From Gibbula magus (taxonomy: Eukaryota; Mollusca; Gastropoda; Trochida; Trochidae): DNA of 64,000 bases. The translations under genes were made by a program, and so were the position numbers. The notes under the pieces are model-generated. The model was not told the DNA's origin, did not search any database, and saw nothing but the letters and a program-made list of their open reading frames with translations. This document shows, piece after piece, positions 37,742-49,279 of the stretch; the first letter of the stretch is position 1, and each line of letters starts with the position of its first letter. The stretch covers positions 8,624,700 through 8,688,699 of the forward strand of contig OW388304.1 of assembly GCA_936450465.1 (NCBI GenBank), given 5' to 3'.

Positions 37742-37845
37742 AGTGAGTGAGTGAGTGAGTGAGTTATTGCTTAACGCCGCTTCGGCAGTATCGCAGCCAT
37801 TTGCAGCGAGAAATTTAAGTTAAATGCCCAATTTAAAAAATATTT
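37742..37845 (+). repeat. GTGA-tailed TTAACGCCGCTTCGGCAG repeat (copy 1)
   Basis: (GTGA)n at 37742-37764, then the same core as 33395-33488 in the opposite orientation. It lies just left of the transposon's TIR in both duplication copies, so it predates the duplication. Confidence 0.75.
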
Positions 37846-38024
37846 GCAAAATTGCATAATACAAATACACGAGATAAAGATGAGCGCTGGATATTAAACT
37901 ATTCGACTTTCCTAAAAGTGTTTGCCGTTTAGAGTTATCCCTCTTTAATTTTGCTCTTCAATTTTGAAGATAGCACTTCCGGTGAGTACTCGATGACGTT
38001 CACGTCAGGTCACGATAGCGCGAA

Positions 38025-40147
38025 ATGGGAAAACGGTCTACTGTTGCGTGTGCAGTAATCATCGGGGAAAGCAAGTGGGATCAAGAACTATTTCTCTTCA
38101 TTCGATACCTTCCCGGAAAACGCTTAGACAGGCATGGCTTCGTCGATTACGGCTCGTCAGAAATGATTTCTGCTTCACCAAACACACGACCATTTCGTGG
38201 TTTGACTGGGCCATCTACCCATATCAATGTACCATCAATCTTTCCTATCAAGACTTTCTGCAGCCATTCTGTAAGTTTTTATTGCCTGAAAAGTTTTAAT
38301 TTAAAAAAAAATATGACACAGTTATGAAGTTTAGTCGTCATTCGCCCAAAGGTTATATTTTCACTTCCGCATCGACTGATATCTTTGTAATATTCGAGAC
38401 AATGTTTCTTATGACATATTAATACGTACATTGTGCAAAATAATATTGAAGCTAAAAGTGTGTGTAAATATATCTGACCCAATTCTGATAGCTTGCTTAA
38501 TCTTACTCAGATAAACAGTATTTTCAATTTAATTTAATTTAATCTTTTGAGATAAATATATTTGAACTGAAGTTGAAAGTATCCGAAATAATTTCTGTGT
38601 CCAATTGACTTATTAACATTTGAATTTATTTGTATATCAATATTTATTTAAAAAATTAATCTTTCAAGATTTAAAGTATGAAAGTTTATTTTTTTTACAG
38701 ATTAATGACGACAGGTCACAGGATCGAACTGAAGTTGCCGGTGATGATGTTAGTGATGGTGATGATGACAGTGCTGTAGAAGGCCAAACTTCAATTTTTC
38801 GAAGAAATAGGTAACTGGTTCTACACTATTAAAATACTCTTAATCTTATTAGATATCACCTAAATGACCTTTACAAGTAAAAAGTATTTCAGTGTTTAGC
38901 TGAATGTGAGTCAGGCAATACCTCATATAGATATGACTGTTACCTTTGTAATTTATCTGTACTAATATAATTTCCTTCTATCCGCAGATCAGTTGACGAG
39001 TTGTCTGTCCTTCTACATGATTACTGTGGGCCGATATCAGTAGACAGTATTTCCTCTCACAGAAATGCCTTCTGCCAGACACCAGCCACAGAGATGTGCA
39101 CAGCGTCCACCAAGACATATGACAGTTTCCTGGAAGCCATCTACAGTCGGAAGAAGGACGCAACACCCAAGATCACTGTGGGTATTCAAACAGAATCCAG
39201 TCATACTTGTGAAGAAGCTACACAGGTGCTGCTACCACCATTAACTTTTGCAGACATAACATAAGATGCTGAGCTAGTTAACTTCTACACAGGATTGAAT
39301 GATGGACATGCGTTTTCATGTTTATTTGATGAATTGTCTGAGGCTTATGAGAGAGAATATTCCTCATCGAAATTTGGAAGACCAAAAGCTTTGTCATTAA
39401 TTGATCAGTTTTTGATGGTTTTGATGCGACTAAGATTATTATAAGGTTATTGATTGTAGATATTGCTAATAGATTTCATACTTCCAGATCCACTTATGCT
39501 CAGGTAATTAATAGATGGATTAGCCGCATGTACAAGAACATGTCTTTTTTGATATCTTGGCAAAAGAGAATGGTATTGATGCTTCCATGTCAAAAGGCTT
39601 CAAAGATCTTTTCCCTGAGACGCGTGTTGTTATTGATTGTACAGAGTTATTCACTGAGAAGCCTCATTCTATTGCCAGACAATCCCAAATGTATAGTCAC
39701 TACAAAAGCCATATAACTTTCAAGCCTTTAATTGGAGTTACTCCAAATGGTGTTGTCAATTTTGTGTCAGATCTGTGGTCTGGAGCTATTAGTGTCAGGC
39801 AAATCACTATTGCATCTGGTATATTAAACTTGTGTGAATTTGGTGATGCGGTAATGGGAAGATAAAGGTTTTCTCATATCCGACTTGACAACCCCAAAAG
39901 GTTTACATTTGATTATTCCTCCACTTAAAAGAAAGAGAAAACAGCAAGAATTGCAAATTTGAGAATACATGTTGAGAGACATATGGAAAGGGTTAAAAAC
40001 TTTAGAATATTCAAGGCATCATCCCAATAACTATTTCCAAATCAGTAAACAAAATTTGGAAAATTTGCAATGCACTAACCACATTACTGCCACCACTGAA
40101 TCCACATGATTGTAACCCAGTTGATGAAAATAAAAATAAAATAAAAA
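38025..40147 (+). pseudogene. THAP-HTH-DDE_4 transposase, broken (copy A)
   Basis: Three exons are readable. Exon 1 (38025-38270, donor GTAAGT) starts MGKRSTVACAV; after a shift it reads CSNHRGK...RTISLHSIPSRKTLRQAWLRRL, and after another THINVPSIFP, together a THAP zinc-finger domain. Exon 2 (38701-38810) is an acidic linker between a T-rich TACAG and GTAACT. Exon 3 (from 38988) has a linker, an HTH_4-like segment (DQFLMVLMRLRL / VDIANRFHTSRST) and DDE_4: VIDCTE (first D, 39635), SHYKSHITFKPLIGVTPNG, DKGFLISD (second D, 39861) and RIHVERHMERVKNFRIF (E, 39974). Lesions: THAP frameshifts, shifts near 39440, 39570 and 39860, later stops, and a TAA at 39262 private to this copy. It ends in an AATAAA-rich run just before the nested element. 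Family function: binds TIRs and cuts and joins DNA in the nucleus. Confidence 0.85.
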
Positions 40148-41630
40148 CTAGGATTGCCAAGGCAATACTTAGGTCTTCAAGACTTCTGCTTGACCTTGAA
40201 CCCCATGTTGCACTCTTGGTTATTCATCAGTTTCTCTGCTTTAGTTTGAGCTATCAAACGTGTCTCTATCTTCAGCAGTATTTTTTACAAAAATTCTCCA
40301 AAGACAATGACCCTTTGAAATTGGAACAATCGCTTGTTAATGGACACTTACATGATCTTTCTCACGATTAAGACAAAATGGTTAATATTTTCATACAATG
40401 TTGCAATATACAAAATATTGTGCTTTAATTTTCACTTAAGAAGATGCAATCATCATTTAGATTGCATACATAATTAATGCGTTATCTTTTTCTGAATATT
40501 CAAGAAAATACTCTAAATTGCTTAAATTTTGACTCCTTGAGAACGTTTGCGATGGTCGGAGCTTCACTATCAACTTTTTGATGAAAATGTTCAACAGAAA
40601 AGTTGTTGTTCTTGAATTTGTCCATCCGAAGCTGTAAATAACATTTAGATATCAAAATTAGTTAAGCAGTTGTGAGCCTTTGAACTTTGCTGAAAATGGC
40701 GATTTTCGAAAAATGACAATATTCTATGATCAGTCACACGTGACCTATGACAGACACATGATTGAAATTTATTGTCTTCAATACATGACATCTCTAATTC
40801 AAAATGAGCTAATGGTATCGACAGTGGTTTACGATCAACAATTCTACAAAGAAAATAGCCCTCGAAAAGTCTCAAAATCACAAAATTTTACTTTTTTGGG
40901 AATATGTCGAAATTGTGCCAAAACTATCAACTTTTATATGATAATGATATGCTATGGAATTGTTAAGTTGATTATGATAAAGAGATTGCAATAAATAACA
41001 TTGTCATAACTTTATTCCAGACAGAGTAATGGCACTTTGAACAAGGAGCCGAAAAATGAACATTTAAAAAAGGACCATTTTCAAGGGCAGATAATTTTAG
41101 TTCTAGGACGAAATTCAAAATTCGGGCTAAAGCATTTTATTGAGCAGTTATTCAGCTTTAAAATGAGCTATGACACATACCTGTATGACTTGCTGTGATT
41201 AAGGAGAAGATTTTTAAAGACGCGAACCCTCAAAACTGCGAAAGTTCACAAAATATTCTTTTTTTTCGAAATAGCAAAAAATATATTATTACTGCCGAAA
41301 ACCACTATAGGCCTTATCGATGAGGAATGTTGTTGCTCACATATTGGTGAAAGTTTTGTGCAAATATCATGATTAGTTTTCGAGATATTGAGGTATGAAG
41401 TTTTGATTTCAAGGGGGGATAACTCGCGAAAGAAGTCGAAAATCAAAAAAGTGGCTTGACACAAATCCAGTTTATGTCACAAGGTACAAATGCAGAAAAA
41501 ATCATGAAAATCGGTCAAGCGGTTAAGCAGGAATCCTTCGGACAAAAAAGGTCAAATAATAATAAGAAGATAAAAAAAACAAAACACGATAATAACAATA
41601 GGTCTTCCAGACTTAGTCTTGAAGACCTAA
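40148..41630 (+). mobile_element. Nested GGTCTTC hairpin-ended element (copy A)
   Basis: About 1.48 kb lying between the two convergent genes of the 7 kb transposon. The left end is CTAGG then hairpin ATTGCC-AA-GGCAAT and 'acttaggtcttcaagact'. The right end is 'ataataacaatagg' then a hairpin with arms AGGTCTTC and GAAGACCT, finishing CTAA|T. Compared with the copy at 3950-4917 the body is longer and mostly different, while both ends match. A 104-codon frame (40680-40994) and its antisense have no recognisable domain. It is present identically in copy B, so it inserted before the duplication. Confidence 0.75.
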
Positions 41631-42621
41631 TAAATAATTCCTGCTGATAATGAATCTTTATGATATATGTTTGTTTCATGAATATATTAGACTCTATTCA
41701 TTTAAGAAGACGAGAAATGTTTGGAAATCGTTGTACACAAACTGAAATACATTCAGTCCATCTGCTAAACATAATCATCCTTAATTTACAGTATAAGTAA
41801 AGGGACATAACTCTGATAACATGGTTTATAACTCGAATCTCTATTGAATGAAATGATTTTATTCAGGTTAATTATCCATGGATATCACAAACAATGGGTA
41901 CATGAAATCAAATATGGAAGTGCTCACGATAAGGACTATGTCAGTTACTTTTAAGGGAATTTTTTAATTATATTTAAAATAATATAACTTCTATTGTTAT
42001 GAATATAGAATATTTGGTAATCTGTCTTAAAATTTAAAATCATGAACTTTCAGAACTACCTTGATTATCCATTCAGATGGAGAGTAAGTGTAATGTGATA
42101 GTGTTTCAACGCTTTTGTCCATATCAAACTTGGTGAAAAACATTTCTCAAATATTTAAGATATAATAGAATTTGAATGTTTGTGTTAGCAAGTATAAATG
42201 TGTGTATGATATATTTGTTATGTTTGTTAATATGGTTGGATACATTTTTTTCAACTATACTTGTGATTCATCACTGTTCATCATCATGACTATATACATG
42301 TATATACAGGAATAAAACTTCGTTTTTTTACCAGATACCAGCTTATGTTGTGTTCCTCCAAATGCATGCACACACATTTAGTTAGCACTGTGCAATAATA
42401 ATGAATGGAATAAACCTGCCCCTTAATTTGTAGACATATTTTCTTGAACAGTTCTCTTTGTTAAACTGAAATCGTGAGCCCTCCTACATCTCATCAAACA
42501 CATGTTACATTCAAGTACATGATGATCCAATATTATAGTATGGGGAACAGTTAAAATATGAAAAGCATTCTATCTGTAATAAATCTCATTTGAGAATCAA
42601 TTAAATCAAGCTAAGAGAAAA
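41631..42621. other. Transposon interior without a gene
   Basis: AT-rich DNA between the nested element and the 3' end of the nuclease gene; includes AAAGGGACATAACTC at 41799-41813, a variant of the GTTATCYCCCTT word. Presumed 3' UTR or filler. Confidence 0.5.
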
Positions 42622-44817
42622 TTAGTATAGATAAAGTCAACAATACACACGTCTTGAAAACAGTTCTGGTACAATTGCTGTCAAGTAGATGCATTTAAGC
42701 TTTTCACACATTTGCTCCCACTTGAAATCATCGAACCTTAATTCTTTGAATTGACATGCCCTTCAATGTCCAAACAACAAAATCACACCACTTTCTCTGC
42801 TTTATGGCCATTTGGCCTTGAACTTGAAAGAAATATGGATGAGTTTCTTAAAGTTTCGAGTGATTGTTTTCATCAAGTGTGCAGAAGAAACTTGTCTGTA
42901 GTGCAGCCTCTTGTGGGGTTTAAGTCTCGCAGAGCTGAAGAACATTTAATCTCTAGAAGTCCCTGAGATGACCCGCAATGTTCACAGTTTTCACAACATA
43001 CAAGCCCATCAGGACTAGCTCCTAAATAAAGATAACTGGGATTAACAATCAGTCCACACTGTGGTACTTTCATGTGATGGTGGGTTTGGGTACTCTTGAG
43101 AGTATAAAGTTGTCTCGAGGCTGCCTCATGCTCAGTGCCCCACTTGGTGTGAACTGATGAAAACTCTCTCCCATATCCAAGAACATGATGGACCAGCCTG
43201 TCTGGTTCAGTAGACGATCTTCGAACACAGACTCTGTCAAAATCTGAACTCGTGATCCTCTCCCTTCTGGCTTCCTTCCACTGTTCTTGCTTGTGTTGTC
43301 CTCTTGTTACTCTCTCAATCGTGGCTGCTTCTGCTTCAAATACATGAATGATTTCGAAGTAATTTTGGAAAACGTCCTGGCAATGATCTGACGAAAGATC
43401 AACAAGATCAACATGATCACAAAAACACATACCAACTACTGGTAGTTGTGGAAGACAAACACTCTCAGCTTCAATATCGTTATTGACGAGATGATCAGAA
43501 TACTTGGAAGTAGCCAGGACCCATTCACATTTCTTTTTAGATTCACTAGTACATAGCATGTTTCGAAACAGCTCTACGTTTATTGTTGTTTTAGGCATAC
43601 CAGAGTTAGGCATACATTCCTTCACTGATGGGACTTCTTTGGTCATGGTTTCTTCTATCTTTCGTTTCATGATAATCTTTCTGCCACTTGACATGAGATT
43701 CAAGTCGTCTGATGTTAAGGGGGCAAGTTTTCTGGCTCTGGGGATGATCCACTTGCATTGTACAGAAGTACATGACTCTCCATCTGTCCTCTTCTGACAT
43801 ATGTCCACTAACGCATAAAGCAGAGCCGCAACATGGTTGCAAGATTCCCAAGCGCTGAAACACAAAATACCTAATTTCTTGACACCATTCAAATATAAGA
43901 AGGTAATATTTACACACAAATACAACTTTATTATAGATAACAATGTACTGTCATACACAAGAAATATTTGTTTGCGCTAAATTATGTTAGATTCGTCTTA
44001 ATTGTCAAAATTCCTTATTCAGTTATTTCTCTGCTTAATTATTGTGTGCATTGTTATTTGTCTAAATAAGAGAACTTTACTCTGGTATTCAGTGCCTAGT
44101 TAACCTCTTTTTGTTTTGTACCGGAGTTATGGATGTTTCTCCATAGTGAATTTGATTGGATTTAAAAAGTAGTAACATATTGATATTAACAGTCAGAGGA
44201 AAAAGAGGGGGGAAAATGTAGATTTACCCGGCTGCGCATGTACAGAAAGCTGAATGAACACGACCTGTAACTTTGGATAAACAAACCCAAACATGGTGGT
44301 CAGGGTTGTTACGTTTATCTGTTTTTGGCCGAGATGGTATAACATCACACTTGACGAAGATATGGTCGCATGCATCACTAATAGTGTGAATAGCGACACT
44401 GTGGTCATGTCTGTCTTCGTAGAATATTGAGGCCTTTAGCTTGCGAATAACTTTCATTGGCTTGTTGTTAACAGTCCGATGAGTGCTCAAAACAAGATAA
44501 TTATACATGTCTCTTTCAGTAAATTCAGGCGACAAATAAAACTTATCCGTCCATCCGCTGTTTAAACAACTCGGATATGGCATATATGAGAACCAACTGG
44601 TGTACATAGCTTTGATGAAATGGAATGTTTCATATCTTTGTCAATAACGTCTGACGGTAGTTTTCTGTAATTTCAGTGCATGACCTCCCCGTGCACGTTC
44701 AATAAGTTCGTCTTTCACACCCGTTACCGTCTGGTTACTCTCTCTAAGATAATTCCTCAACTTTTTGACAGTCATTTGATTAAAATTCATATCATTCACG
44801 TCATTTTCTTCCGCCAT
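42622..44817 (-). pseudogene. SAP-SWIM-YqaJ nuclease-like protein, broken (copy A)
   Basis: Two exons on minus. Exon 1 (44817-44228) starts MAEENDVNDMNF. Residues ~14-42 form a SAP DNA-binding motif (MTVKKLRNYLRE, then GVKDELIERA). A TGA interrupts codon 59 (44643-44641); the frame then continues and ends CTCAAG, the first half of a SWIM zinc finger. The intron is 44227-43855 (GTAAAT...TTTCAG), spliced in phase. Exon 2 (from 43854) opens with AWESCNHVAALLYALV, completing the CxC...CxH finger. A basic linker and the YqaJ exonuclease domain follow: EQWKEARRERITSSDF, GTEHEAA, YLGASPDGLV (Asp) and GLLEIKCS (Glu-x-Lys). A 1-base shift near 42890 and a stop separate it from the tail YFFQVQGQMAIKQRKWCDF, which in this copy has another shift near 42737. 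Domain family: metal-dependent DNA exonuclease; role in transposition is inference. Confidence 0.85.
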
Positions 44818-44915
44818 ATTGCTGTGAGTACTAACCGGAAACGGACAACGTCAAGGGGCATAACTCACAAATCATTTTTCAAGGGAGATAACAACACTTT
44901 TAGGAAAGTCGAATA

Positions 44916-45880
44916 ACACTGGCATACATAAAGCATACCAATAAACTGACCATATATACACAGCAATACATTATAAAACACAAGCAATAATACCCTGTTG
45001 GCGACACTGAGGTGTTATCTGAACCAACATCATAAGGTGTAAGACATAGGGATTCCTAGAAATATTAAAATATAAGATAAGCCCGGTGCCTTGCCACATA
45101 ATGTTAATCATGGCAATACTAGAAATATAAAGCAATGTTGCACTTAGCTGAATCCTTTTAATCATACACTCTCACGCAATCACAACCATTATTTGAGAAA
45201 TAAAGTTCACTGTACCCCAATGTGTTTTGTAAAAAAGTTTAGTTTTGCCCTGAACTAGTATAGTTAAAGCATGAGGACGTTCGTCCGAGTGCTTTGACAT
45301 AATAATAGTTCAGGGCACGAGTGTATTGTGCGATCGATAGATATGGTTATACATTTACAAGAGTTTCATAAAATTCATATGGCACATTTTCGAGTGCAAT
45401 CATTTTATTACCCGACTATTCCATTTGAATCTTGTAAAATAGTCAGAAGAATTGTTTTATGACGTCACAGATGGGAAGTCGCGCTGAAAAATTGGTTTGC
45501 TAGGCATACGTGATATGTGCACATGTGCTCGTATCGAAAATATTAACTCCGTTATTTCCAACCATATGGGTATTAAGGTTATATACTGCCAAAACATTAA
45601 CAGTCCAATTGTCAAAAACATAGGGTACAATTTAGATCGTCTCATGACATGTTAATCATTACCAGTGCATAACAACAGCCAATTGTTGTAAAATCAATGA
45701 TATGGTGTTATGTTTGCGTGCAGGTCCAAGCAAACTGTTACTCATTTACAACTAGTCATGCATGTTGGAACAATCCATTTAATATCAGTTCAATCAATTG
45801 TTTATCACAGTAATATGGGCCATAAGACCTATTATACAGTTGACAAATATATACATCATACATTAAACACGATCATTTAA
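44916..45880. other. Unassigned DNA right of the transposon (copy 1)
   Basis: No gene supported. Short minus frames (45165-44971, 45645-45457) persist in copy 2 only because the copies are nearly identical. Confidence 0.4.
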
Positions 45881-45884
45881 AATC

Positions 45885-46260
45885 ATGGCAATTTATACAG
45901 ATCGTAACTTAAAAAATTGTTTTAGGAAATTTACTATAAGTTTTTGTATATTGCTTCTTTGTGAAATGAAGATTGTTTGGGTGGTTAGTGGCCTTTGTAG
46001 ATGGATTTTAGACTCTGTAGGTATAAAGTTCTGGCTTCATTATATTTCTCACCAAAAAAACACACGTGGTTTTCATCTTCAGTTAGGTTCAAATTGCAGA
46101 CATCACAGCTTGGGTTAGTGGATTGTGGATCTTTACTGTGGAACAGTCCTTTATCATGTTATGTTTAATTAAGAATGTTGATGTTGATTTACAGTGATTA
46201 AAATACACACGAATACACTGTAGTACATATTTGAGAAACTGCTTTCAAACCATGAAACCA
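45885..46260 (-). pseudogene. LINE C-terminal fragment with zinc knuckle (copy 1)
   Basis: On minus, near 46106-46020, one frame reads NPSCDVCNLNLTEDENHVCF, then EKYNEARTLY: the CxxC...H zinc knuckle with an E-D-E-x-H core that ends many CR1/jockey-like LINE polymerases. Only about 60-100 codons are recognisable. A second, younger LINE in the window (52056-53783) ends with the same kind of knuckle. The fragment is repeated at 63177-63552. Confidence 0.5.
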
Positions 46261-49098
46261 GCTACATGATTGTTGAGATGGGAACGCACTTTATGCACTG
46301 GTGGACTCTCACAAGTTATCAGATCACGCTCATTAGCATCAGATTACCACGATGATGATCTATCAACCACAGCATCTGCATGATTAGCTGGATGTGAGGT
46401 GATTTGGGTTAAAGGCTGCATCTAAATGTCATCCATTTATATCAAGGTGGTTTGTATTACTGACTATACATTGCTCTGAAGCCTGCATGATTTCGCTTGG
46501 GTTGGGCGGTTGGTACTGCATTGCTCCTGCGTGAGGAGGGATCCTCAATTGAACTTCCGAACCACCAGACCCGACATTGAAGGATCAGCAGGGCTAATTC
46601 CAAATGACTGGCTTCTTCATTGTAATCTGATGTTCAATATTAAAACACTGACAGATGTTGGTTATTCAGCAACGCCTGGATATAACCGTACTAACTACGA
46701 CCAAACGATATTGTCCCCCACTCTCATGTGTAGCAAATATATTGATAAATAATCAACTACAATTTATTTTCCAACTTTTTCCTTGAACCTTCACAACGTA
46801 ATACAAGATATCAAAAACATAATTTTTGTTACATTAAGTTGAGTTTCACACATCAAAACATATTCAATTCATAAACAATTCAATTCAAATCGTTAATTTA
46901 ACCCTTCTCGTTATTTTAGAGGGTTTAGTGTAGGTTCATAGTGCTGTTAGTAGTGACTTTTGACTAAAAGGCAGTTACTGAAGTTTTACCAGTTGACTTG
47001 AAAGAATAGAATTACTCACATTACAGCGACCAATATTCACTTTAATTTCTCAATAACCAAAAATGTTTTGGAGGTAAAAATTCCAAAACTGACAAATGCA
47101 AATATCAAAAAGAAGCGAAACGTTATCTGAATTAATTCCTCTTTCTTAGACAGCTTGATTATGATTCCCTTATTCAATCTGGTTACTGTTATTATCCTCT
47201 TTCTTGTCAGACAACCTTTTCTGGTGGGGGCGCTAAACTGTTTTTCTTGTCTATCTATCTATCAATAATTACCTTAATTTGAATGATGAAATTTCTTATT
47301 TATCGGTGTTCATTGAGTGGAATGATATATTAATATTCTAACACTTTCAATCATATGACGTCAGCGTTGGAAAGAGAATACAGAGTATCTTTTGAGTATC
47401 TTGTACAAAGTACATACACAGACCACGAAAATGAATATATTACGCAATATTCTCCATTATCCTGAGACGTAAATATTGTATAAAATGACTCTCTTCTAAT
47501 ACATAAAATCAACTTGTTTTCTTTCATTGTACAAGCTCAGCATGTTTATAGTTCAAAGTTTCACCTTCAAAATGAAATACATTGGAATGATATATACATT
47601 TATTGTTTATTGATTATGTTTTGATTGTACATTAGCCTTGTGGTTGTCACGAGTATGCTTTGATTGGATGTTTTTTGTTGAATTCGTGTAATTTTGGAGC
47701 GGCATTTACATAAGCTCTGAGCTTGTTTGCTAATCCATTTCATTGATGAATAAAATATGTTTAAACCAAAATGAAAAGGTCTTAAAAAGGTATTGTAAAA
47801 CCTGTAACTACTTCATTGATCTAACGCGGAATTACCTAGTTGAATATCTAAACATTCGATATATTGAAAATTTAATTTGTTTGATCGAAGATTTGTTAAT
47901 GAAATTAACAATCAAAATGTTGCGAATTTACATTGAATTATGACTATTGCCGATAATGAGATTACTCTAGTGACGTAAAAAAGTCATCCCTTCAGGGGCC
48001 GTACCCCCGCAGACTTTCATTCTGATCGCCGGGTCCAAATTAGGCGGTGTTTTTTTAAAAAAAAGGAAGCTGTATATAAGTAATTTATGGACCGATTTCA
48101 GAAATATAAAGACTGGTTTCGATTTTGTTGAAACTGTTATCGAGGATCTACCAAACATACCTGAATTGTCATATGATTATGAAAATATATTACATTCCAC
48201 AGACAAGCAATCTGAATCCTGCTTATTTTGAGCCAGAGTTTGTGACTCGAAATGACAAGTTTAATGTTTATGAAGTTAGACTCGCTGATATTTGGCTTGA
48301 TGTTGTTGGGTGAGTAAATATGGGCTATTGCAGTGAATTGTGAATGACGTTTCAACATATTCCTATTTTCTATGTATTACATTATTATGAATACATATTT
48401 GACAGGGACAATATAACAAGAAGAATATGAATGTAAGACATTAATAAAGTCTGACAAACACTATTCAATAAGAAAACCGCGATCCTTCAGGACAGTTACA
48501 AGTAGCATCAATTTCGTTATTGACCCTCGTTTACATACTATTGAAATACTTACACAGGAAAAACCTTGGAAAACCTACAAGACGTAAACTTGTCAAACAT
48601 CATGAGCTAATTGTTTATATTTACACCAATCCCTATCGTACATCCATTTACATGTTACACGACCTGCTCTCTCTCAAATCCACGTTTTCCGTAACACAGC
48701 ACGTTGGCTGTTATACTACAGATAATTATTGATTATGCTTGAAATATTTCCCCATCAGAAACGTGACTTGTTTATATCAAATGAACGTGACACCAATCTC
48801 TACATATACCATACATTGAATTAGTAAAGATGACTGAGGCTACTAGGTTGACAGCTTCAGAAACAAAAATCAGAAAATCTTTAGTTCTCGATTGACGCGC
48901 ACCAGTGACTACGATCATACACCTCGACTGATTCATCTATTTGGGATACCACATCTATTTCTACAAAGACCTTGTTAATAAAGATGGCCGAGGTAACAAG
49001 GTTGACAGCTTCAGAAACAAACATCAGAAAAATCGACCACGATTCACAAAGAAGGACTTATTTAGAAGACGGAGAGGAAGTCGTAAGAAGGTGTAATT
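46261..49098. other. Unassigned right part of copy 1
   Basis: 46261-46708 reappears up to the window end in copy 2; from 46709 the counterpart lies outside the window. Around 48831-48890 and 48981-49032 a ~52 bp phrase ('gttgacagcttcagaaacaa' with flanks) occurs twice, 150 bp apart. No gene. Confidence 0.4.
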
Positions 49099-49279
49099 GA
49101 TCAGTGATAAACACTTTTTATTTGTTGTCATCTTTGTATGCAATGCATAGAGATCATTGTTCTATAAAACAATAGACTCGGTCTAAATGGATCAGTGATA
49201 ACAACTTTTTATTTGTGGTCATCTCTGTATACAATGCATAGAGATCATTGTTCTATAAAACAATAGACTCGGTCTATAT
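49099..49279. repeat. Two tandem copies of a 91 bp unit
   Basis: Units start GATCAGTGATAA at 49099 and 49190 and share 'atgcatagagatcattgttc' and 'aacaatagactcggtcta'. A few substitutions separate them. Confidence 0.85.

Larger units (their letters stand above)
37902..44913. mobile_element. ~7.0 kb DNA transposon with THAP/DDE transposase and SAP-SWIM-YqaJ gene, copy A
   Basis: Terminal inverted repeats of at least 21 bp: the left end begins TTCGACTTTCCTAAAAGTGT and the right end is its exact reverse complement. TA lies directly outside each end (37900-37901, 44914-44915), either a 2 bp target duplication or two more TIR bases. Just inside are GTTATCCCTCTT (37934) on the left and, reversed, GTTATCTCCCTT (44892) and GTTATGCCCCTT (44864) on the right. 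The transposase gene starts 123 bp from the left end on plus; the nuclease gene starts 97 bp from the right end on minus; they converge on a nested hairpin-ended element. Both genes carry frameshifts, so this copy cannot make intact proteins. Likely PIF/Harbinger-related, perhaps ISL2EU-like (from memory). Confidence 0.85.

Noticed and set aside
40680..40994. 104-codon plus frame inside the nested element, repeated in copy B
   Set aside because: Conservation is trivial because the copies are nearly identical; antisense frame is equally open; no domain.
43504..43797. 97-codon plus-strand frame (also at 60796-61089)
   Set aside because: Antisense shadow of the YqaJ gene's second exon.
43606..43917. 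103-codon minus frame overlapping the YqaJ gene (also at 60898-61209)
   Set aside because: Different frame of the same exon; the SWIM continuation is in the other frame.
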